From assembly GCA_026706165.1 (NCBI GenBank), contig JAPOZF010000224.1:1-14354 (forward strand): a DNA stretch of 14,354 nucleotides, read 5' to 3'. Below, piece after piece: positions 9,021 to 14,354 of this stretch. The stretch comes from Gemmatimonadota bacterium. GTDB lineage: Bacteria > Latescibacterota > UBA2968 > UBA8231. The first letter of the stretch is position 1, and each line of letters starts with the position of its first letter. Below the pieces are notes generated by a model. That model did not search any database. It saw only the letters and a list, made by a program, of their open reading frames with translations, and had not been told where the DNA came from. Made by a program: the position numbers and the translations under genes.

Positions 9021-10547
9021 TCAGCCCTCGGAGGGGCGGAAGCCGCGTTTGAATTCCTCGATGGCGCCGGCGAGCGTCTCCTTCGTTTCGTCGTCGAGAT
9101 CGCGGCTCTCCCTGATTTTGCGCATCAGGTCGGGCTGGCGGTCGCGCATGTGGGCGAGGAGCTCGACCTCGAAGCGGAGCACCTCCGGGGTCGGCAGGTC
9201 GAGCACGTGATCGATGGCCGACAGGGCAACCGTTTCCTCTTCGAGGGACTGCGGCGAATACTGCCCCTGCTTGAGGATCTCCATCAGCTTCTCGCCGCGG
9301 TTGAGCAGGTTGCGCGTCGACTGGTCGAGGTCCGAGGTACCGAACTGGGCGAACGCCTTCACCTCGTTGTAGCGCGAAATGTCCCCCTTGATCGTGCGGG
9401 CAACCGCCTTCATCGCCTTCGTCTGGGCGTCGCTGCCGACGCGGGACACCGAGGCCCCGACGTCCATCGCCGGCCTGTTGCCGCTGTAGAACAGTTCCGG
9501 TTTGAGCAGGATCTGGCCGTCGGTGATCGAGATGACGTTCGTCGGCACGAAAGTCGATACGTCCCCCTCGAGGATCTCGATCACAGGGAGCGCCGTCAGC
9601 GAGCCGCCCCCCTTTTCGTCGCTCATTTTCGCGGCGCGCTCGAGCAGCCGCGAGTGCAGGTAGAAGACGTCGCCGGGGTAGGCTTCGCGGCCCGGCGGGC
9701 GCCGCAGCACCAGGGACATCTCCCGGTACGCCCATGCCTGCTTCGAGAGATCGTCGTAGATGATCAGGGCGTGCTGCCCGTTGTCGCGGAAGTACTCCCC
9801 CATCGAAGCCCCCGCGTACGGAGCGAGGAACTGCAGCGGCGCCGGGTCGGAGGCGGTCGCCGACACCACGACGGTGTACTCCATGGCTCCGTTCGCCTCG
9901 AGCTCGGCGACGACCTTGGCCACGGTCGACGCCTTCTGGCCGATGGCGACGTAGATGCACTTCACGTCCTGGTCGTGCTGATTGATGATCGTATCGACGG
10001 CGATCGCCGTCTTTCCGGTCTGGCGGTCCCCGATGATGAGCTCGCGCTGTCCACGGCCGATCGGAACCGTCGCATCGATGATCTTGATGCCTGTCTGCAG
10101 GGCCTCGTGTACCGGCTGGCGGTCGATGACCCCGGGGGCCTTGCGCTCGACGGGGAGCGTGCGGCCGGCGTCGACCTCACCCTTGCCGTCGATCGGCTGG
10201 CCCAGGGGGTTGACGACTCTCCCGAGGAGCTCTTCCCCCACCGGCACCTCGACGATGCGGCCGGTGCGCTTCACCCGGTCCCCTTCGTTGATCAGGGTGT
10301 CGTCGCCGAAGAGCACGCAGCCGACGTTGTCCTCCTCGAGGTTGAGAGCCATGCCCATGATACCGTGCGGGAACTCCACGAGCTCGGTAGCGCGGGCGTT
10401 TGACAATCCGTGCACGCGCGCGATCCCGTCCCCGACGTACAGGACCGTCCCGGTTTCGTAAACGTCTATTTCCTTTTCGAACCCCGACAGCTGTTGCTTG
10501 AGAATCCGGGATATCTCGTCAGGTTGAACCATTGCCTCTGCGGGCAT
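9021..10547 (-). CDS. atpA: F1Fo ATP synthase alpha subunit
   Basis: The non-catalytic, nucleotide-binding F1 subunit, 508 residues. The N-terminal delta-contact helix is [17 protein letters not shown] (11-27), followed by GIARVHGL (41-48), [19 protein letters not shown] with the P-loop at 173-180, [15 protein letters not shown] (262-276), [20 protein letters not shown] (284-303), and [13 protein letters not shown] with the arginine finger R369. The ATG at 10547 follows AGGAGG (10557-10562) by 9 bases, the best ribosome site among the F1 genes. A second in-frame ATG at 10532 lacks one. Length and motifs are ordinary for bacteria. Confidence 0.98.
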   Translation of the reverse strand: MPAEAMVQPDEISRILKQQLSGFEKEIDVYETGTVLYVGDGIARVHGLSNARATELVEFPHGIMGMALNLEEDNVGCVLFGDDTLINEGDRVKRTGRIVEVPVGEELLGRVVNPLGQPIDGKGEVDAGRTLPVERKAPGVIDRQPVHEALQTGIKIIDATVPIGRGQRELIIGDRQTGKTAIAVDTIINQHDQDVKCIYVAIGQKASTVAKVVAELEANGAMEYTVVVSATASDPAPLQFLAPYAGASMGEYFRDNGQHALIIYDDLSKQAWAYREMSLVLRRPPGREAYPGDVFYLHSRLLERAAKMSDEKGGGSLTALPVIEILEGDVSTFVPTNVISITDGQILLKPELFYSGNRPAMDVGASVSRVGSDAQTKAMKAVARTIKGDISRYNEVKAFAQFGTSDLDQSTRNLLNRGEKLMEILKQGQYSPQSLEEETVALSAIDHVLDLPTPEVLRFEVELLAHMRDRQPDLMRKIRESRDLDDETKETLAGAIEEFKRGFRPSEG

Positions 10548-10605
10548 CGTCTACATCCTCCTGCGCTCGGTAACGAGTACGGTATTTGCCGCCACTGCCC
10601 CTCCC

Positions 10606-11148
10606 TCACGCCTCCATCAGGCGCGCGCGCAGACGCTCGAGCTGAGTTTCCACCGAGCCGTCGAACACGAGATCGTCGACTCGCGCGACCAGACCTCCCC
10701 CGAGGCCGGGATCGACGCTCGCATCGAGGCGGATCCGCAGCCCCGTGTACGCCGCCAGCCGCCCCCGCAGGCGCTCTTCCTGCTCCGGCGTCAACGCCAC
10801 GGCGGAGGTGACCTGCGCCGTGGCCATCCCCGACCGCCGGTCCAGGAGGTCGAGGAACCCGCGCGCGATTTCGGGCAGCAGGCCGATGCGGCGGCGCTCC
10901 ACAAGCAGTCTGAGGAAGTTGAGGGTCAGGGGCTGAACCCTGCCGCTGAACAGGGCCTCGAGGCCGGATCGCTTGGCCTCGGGCTGAAGCAGCGGATTCC
11001 GCAGGAACTCAGCCAGCTCGTCCGAACCTCGCAGGGCAGCCTCCAGGCCCTCGATGTCGCGGCGAATCTCCTCCTCGCCGACACCGCTTTCTTGCGAAGC
11101 TTCGAGCAGTGTGACGGCGTACCTGCGGACGACTTCCTGGGCTCTCAC
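10606..11148 (-). CDS. atpH: F1Fo ATP synthase delta subunit
   Basis: The delta subunit is the peripheral-stalk clamp linking the b dimer to the top of F1. It has 180 residues. Family marks are RRYAVTLLEASQESG (8-22), FLRNPLLQPEAKRSGLEALF (about 48-67), a helix PLTLNFLRLLVERRRIGLLP (73-92), and the C-terminal GLRIRLDASVDPGLGGGLVA with VFDGSVETQLERLR. The start is GTG. An in-frame TAG lies just upstream, so no longer form is possible. The ribosome site is weak, which may mean dependence on translation of atpF, whose stop is 35 bases upstream. Confidence 0.95.
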   Translation of the reverse strand: MRAQEVVRRYAVTLLEASQESGVGEEEIRRDIEGLEAALRGSDELAEFLRNPLLQPEAKRSGLEALFSGRVQPLTLNFLRLLVERRRIGLLPEIARGFLDLLDRRSGMATAQVTSAVALTPEQEERLRGRLAAYTGLRIRLDASVDPGLGGGLVARVDDLVFDGSVETQLERLRARLMEA

Positions 11149-11183
11149 GAGTGCGAACTACCCATTTGCTTCAGGTCCCCGGG

Positions 11184-11681
11184 TCATCGCGAGGGATCGT
11201 CGGGAACACCCGCGATCAGGTCGTCGACGAGACGGCGATTGCGCTCGTCGTCGAGATTGGCGTCGAGGATCTCCCCGGCGGCGCGCACCGCGAGGTCGGC
11301 GACTTCCCGGCGCAGCTCCCCCAGGGCGGCGAGCTTTTCGCTCTCAATGGTCCGGCGCGCCTGCTCCAGGGTCTGCTCGGCCTCCCGGCGAGCCTCGGAG
11401 ACCAGGTCGGAACGCACCCGCTCGGCTGCTTCCCGCGCCTGCCCGACGATGTCGCGGGCTTCGGCCTCTGCACCGGCGAGCACCTTCTGGTTTTCCGCCA
11501 GGGTGGCCCGGGCTTCGTCGCGCGCCCGTTCCGCTCCCTCCAAAGCTTCGCGAATTCGCCGTTGGCGCTCGTCCAGGGCTTCGAGCAGAGGCGTCCACAC
11601 GAATCGCTTGAGAACAACCAGCACCACCACGAAGGTGATAATCGTCCAGGCAATCAGGCCTGCGTGAGGCTCCAGCAACAT
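11184..11681 (-). CDS. atpF: F1Fo ATP synthase b subunit
   Basis: The b subunit is the peripheral-stalk homodimer tethering F1 to the membrane. It has 165 residues. One N-terminal membrane helix, LIAWTIITFVVVLVVLKRFVW (about 9-29), is followed by PLLEALDERQRRIREAL and a long Ala/Glu/Arg-rich coiled coil to about 150 (GAERARDEARATLAENQKVL and so on). Only one b gene is present, so the stalk should be a homodimer rather than the b/b' type. The ATG has only a weak GAGCGG upstream. A 167-base gap separates it from atpE. Confidence 0.95.
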   Translation of the reverse strand: MLLEPHAGLIAWTIITFVVVLVVLKRFVWTPLLEALDERQRRIREALEGAERARDEARATLAENQKVLAGAEAEARDIVGQAREAAERVRSDLVSEARREAEQTLEQARRTIESEKLAALGELRREVADLAVRAAGEILDANLDDERNRRLVDDLIAGVPDDPSR

Positions 11682-11824
11682 GATCCGCTCTTAAAGTTTG
11701 GTGTCCTGTCCGGTAAGCACCGCTGCGTCGCTCGAATCCGTGATGAGCACCGGGCGCTGGACATGGCCGTGCAAACCGGCGACAGACTGGTTGCCGCCCT
11801 GGTCCGGCTCGATTCTCTCGCCAC

Positions 11825-11848
11825 GGACTCCTGCGAGCACAGGCGTCC
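11825..11848 (-). other. Hairpin directly after the atpE stop codon
   Basis: The minus strand reads GGAC-G-CCTG, loop TGCTCG, CAGG-A-GTCC: two 4-bp stems separated by one G/A mismatch, beginning at the first base after the atpE TAG. There is no U-tract, so it is not a classical intrinsic terminator. It could protect the atpE end of a processed message or cause partial termination. The other roughly 140 bases before atpF hold nothing I recognise. Confidence 0.45.
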
Positions 11849-12965
<1,117 letters not shown>

Positions 12966-13080
12966 TCAACCCAGACTCGATGGCTACCGGTAACGGCACT
13001 GTTTTATTTGCGGAAACGAACCGGAAAACTTCCACTGCGGAATGCTCAGCCGGGTAAACTTAAAGGAGCCCCCGCTTCTG

Positions 13081-13419
13081 TCAAATACCGCGATTTCCGC
13101 CCTGCGGATCAGGCTCCGGGGCCGTCCCGGGACGAGTGCGCTCGCTTTCGCGTCTGCGGATAACCAATGCTATCTCCGCGATCTGGAAGGCGAGAAAAGC
13201 GGCTGCAAACGCGGCGGCGAAGGGGGCCTTCTGCACGGCGGTGAACTTGAAAATCAGGGCGAGGGCCAGTCCCACCGCAAGCAGGCGTGCGGCCATGCCG
13301 CCGAGAAACGCCTGCACGAGGAAGGCCGGGCTGCGTTTCCAGGACCACTGTAACGTCAGCCACGAAGCGCTGGCGTAAACCGCGGCCAGCGCCAGGCCGG
13401 AGAGAACGCTCTCCCACAT
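13081..13419 (-). CDS. atpI: ATP synthase subunit I-like assembly protein
   Basis: A 112-residue membrane protein in the position of atpI. It has about three hydrophobic segments (4-22, 34-58, 66-87) and a polar Arg/Pro-rich tail. AtpI-type proteins assist c-ring assembly. The sequence is weakly conserved, so the call rests on length, topology and place between atpZ and atpB. Its ATG shares a base with the TGA of atpZ (TGATG at 13417-13421), a clear coupling signal. The frame is open further upstream, but that part only repeats atpZ DNA in another frame. Confidence 0.75.
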   Translation of the reverse strand: MWESVLSGLALAAVYASASWLTLQWSWKRSPAFLVQAFLGGMAARLLAVGLALALIFKFTAVQKAPFAAAFAAAFLAFQIAEIALVIRRRESERTRPGTAPEPDPQGGNRGI

Positions 13420-13709
13420 CAGCGCGGGGTCCCTCCTTTTCCGGGTTCGCACTTTTCGCCGGTGCCGCTGCCGAGACTGCGGACGAGATACCAGAAACCG
13501 GCTGCGGCTCCGGCCAGACATCCGGCGATCAGCAGCAGGGGCGAGGTTCCGAGCTTGCCGTCGAGCCACCAGCCGGCGAACAGCCCGGCGGCGATCGCGG
13601 CGGCAAACTGAAAGCCCGAGCCGATGTAGACTCCGGCCTGCGCGAAGGAGCCGAGAGCCTTGCGAGCCTGGCTCATTTCATCCGGCCTGGTTGGATCGGA
13701 GTCTGTCAT
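13419..13709 (-). CDS. atpZ: AtpZ/AtpI family ATP synthase accessory protein
   Basis: A 96-residue protein with two membrane helices (about 23-48 and 57-78), separated by the family mark WWLDGKLGTSPLLLIAG (47-63) and followed by AGFWYLVRSL. AtpZ proteins are encoded first in many atp operons and, with AtpI, support assembly and are thought to help Mg2+ or Ca2+ entry. The ATG follows AGGT by about 9 bases. Its TGA overlaps the atpI ATG. The 195 bases upstream to nqrM contain a terminator, so atpZ probably begins its own transcript, though I see no consensus promoter. A short palindrome, CGTTGGGCAACG at 13810-13821, could be an operator. Confidence 0.88.
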   Translation of the reverse strand: MTDSDPTRPDEMSQARKALGSFAQAGVYIGSGFQFAAAIAAGLFAGWWLDGKLGTSPLLLIAGCLAGAAAGFWYLVRSLGSGTGEKCEPGKGGTPR

Positions 13710-13825
13710 CTTTCTGACCTACAGCGAAAGAGGCGGTTGTCCGGGTTGACGCTGGCGCGACGGCAGGTCGAGCAGGATCTCGGGTGGACCGGGGTGGAGT
13801 TTCGGCGGCCGTTGGGCAACGCCGG

Positions 13826-13862
13826 AAAAAGGCCGCTCCCCGCGCCTGCGGGGAAGCCCGGC
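13826..13862 (-). terminator. Intrinsic terminator after nqrM
   Basis: The minus strand reads GCCG-ggct-TCCCCGC, loop AGGC, GCGGGGA-g-CGGC, then C and TTTTT (13830-13826). The 7-bp inner stem and 4-bp outer stem are followed by a U-tract. It lies 42 bases after the nqrM stop and about 116 bases before atpZ, so it would separate nqrM from the ATP synthase transcript. Confidence 0.65.
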
Positions 13863-13904
13863 TCCATCGACGGATCCCCGACCCCGCGCGGCGATTCGCC
13901 CCGG

Positions 13905-14144
13905 CTACCGGCTGACCGCCTCTGTCGACTCGAGCCGCGGCCTGTACACGGAACCTTCCGGGCCGCCGGCGCAGGCATCCCCTTCCGCGGCCCCGCACTC
14001 GCACATCGGCTCCCCCAACTCGTCGCGCATGGCGCCCAGGCCGCCGCACGAACCCTTGATGGTGCGGTTTCCGAGAATGACTCCGACCGCCATTGCCGCG
14101 ACGACGAGAGCGAAAACCAGGAGGGCTGAGAGGAATGTGTCCAT
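13905..14144 (-). CDS. nqrM: NqrM-like (Na+)-NQR maturation protein
   Basis: A 79-residue protein with one N-terminal membrane helix (about 4-24) followed by NRTIKGSCGGLGA (26-38) and further cysteines C48, C50 (MCECG) and C58. The helix plus GSCGGLG plus a Cys cluster is the NqrM (formerly DUF539) signature. NqrM is needed to mature the iron centre of the Na+-translocating NADH:quinone oxidoreductase. The tail after C50 is longer than in typical members and contains the additional C58. The ATG follows GAGG by 5 bases. Its usual neighbours nqrA-F are not in the window; it is followed by a terminator and then atpZ. The family call is good, and NQR itself must be encoded elsewhere if the protein works as usual. 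Confidence 0.8.
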   Translation of the reverse strand: MDTFLSALLVFALVVAAMAVGVILGNRTIKGSCGGLGAMRDELGEPMCECGAAEGDACAGGPEGSVYRPRLESTEAVSR

Positions 14145-14164
14145 CGAACCTCACCAGGCCGCGG

Positions 14165-14252
14165 AAAAACCTCGCGCGGCGTGTTCGGCCCGGGCTGCTG
14201 CCTTCCGGGTCCGGTGAATCCGTTTTCCGGACCCTATTGTCCCGTCGCAGGA
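14165..14252 (-). ncRNA. ffs: Likely small bacterial SRP RNA (4.5S type)
   Basis: The signal recognition particle RNA binds Ffh for co-translational membrane targeting. The minus strand carries the diagnostic apical segment CCGGAAGGCAGCAGCC (14208-14193): a GGAA tetraloop closed by CC/GG, followed by AGCAGCC. Outside it, GGUCCGG (14233-14227) pairs with CCGGGCC (14193-14187 region), and CCUGCG (14251-14246) can pair with CGC-g-AGG (about 14176-14170), after which a UUUUU run gives a plausible 3' end. The length of about 88 fits the small class. The 5' strand of the symmetric loop (CGGAC) departs from the usual CAGGU/CAGGC, so the exact ends and activity are uncertain. Confidence 0.62.
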
Positions 14253-14280
14253 ATATTTCGACATCGGGAAGCCAATCCAT

Positions 14281-14352
14281 CCCGGCTCACGGCGTTGCCC
14301 TCGCTCGCCGTACACCCTCGGTACGACTCGCTCAGGCGCCTTGTGAGCCGGG
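14281..14352. repeat. 72-base element bounded by a perfect 10-bp inverted repeat
   Basis: CCCGGCTCAC (14281-14290) is the exact reverse complement of GTGAGCCGGG (14343-14352). Just inside, GGCG (14291-14294) can pair with CGCC, leaving a two-base TT bulge on the 3' side. Near the centre CGTAC and GTACG flank ACCCTCG. Two similar CTCGCTC stretches lie on either side. No coding frame is recognised. It resembles a repetitive extragenic palindrome or a structured RNA element, but only one copy is seen here. Confidence 0.5.
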
Positions 14353-14354
14353 CG

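Noticed and set aside
8955..10403. 482-codon open frame on the plus strand opposite atpA
   Set aside because: Antisense shadow of atpA. Its residues are rich in Arg, His and Val from reversed codons, with no family features.
13710..13825. Promoter directly upstream of atpZ
   Set aside because: One is expected after the terminator, but no -35/-10 pair at acceptable spacing stood out by eye.
14281..14352. Integron attC site
   Set aside because: The inverted repeat is the right size, but the RYYYAAC and GTTRRRY core sites are not present at the ends.

Overview
The window is GC-rich bacterial chromosome, densely coded, with core housekeeping genes and no phage, transposon, tRNA or CRISPR signal. 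The gene set is an SMC condensin, an ECF sigma factor, a complete F-type ATP synthase operon with a b, alpha, beta, gamma, delta, epsilon and c subunit layout, an NqrM homologue and a small SRP-like RNA. It fits a Gram-negative, respiring bacterium. The c-subunit style (ARQPE loop, VEGVAL carboxylate helix) resembles FCB-type and related phyla, but the sequence alone does not fix the phylum.

Layout from left to right. (1) 2-1804, plus strand: the C-terminal half of SMC, cut by the window edge inside the hinge. (2) 1824-4016, minus strand: a three-gene unit read as SEC-C protein, then RmlC-like cupin epimerase, then an orotate phosphoribosyltransferase-like protein. A plausible sigma70-type promoter lies at 4046-4075. 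(3) 4023-4545: a 523-base divergent intergenic region. (4) 4546-5289, plus strand: an ECF sigma factor whose last 36 codons lie antisense to the end of the next gene. (5) 5180-13709, minus strand: the ATP synthase operon in the order atpZ, atpI, atpB, atpE, atpF, atpH, atpA, atpG, atpD, atpC, followed by a polyprenyl diphosphate synthase gene coupled to atpC (TGA, one base, ATG). (6) 13826-14144, minus strand: an nqrM-like gene followed by its own intrinsic terminator. (7) About 14165-14252, minus strand: a likely small SRP RNA. (8) 14281-14352: a 72-base element bounded by a perfect 10-bp inverted repeat.

The centre is one energy-conservation block. AtpZ and AtpI assist assembly, a/b/c form the membrane motor, alpha/beta/gamma/delta/epsilon form the F1 head and stalk, and the prenyl synthase makes lipid precursors that could feed quinones. 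NqrM, known for maturing the Na+-pumping NADH:quinone oxidoreductase, sits just upstream, but the c subunit lacks the usual Na+ ligand set, so the ATP synthase is read here as H+-driven. I found no convincing novel multi-gene system. The items most worth a second look are the OPRT-like triad with its altered PRPP loop, the divergent SRP RNA with a competing hairpin, the extra glutamate in the c subunit, and the 72-base palindromic element.
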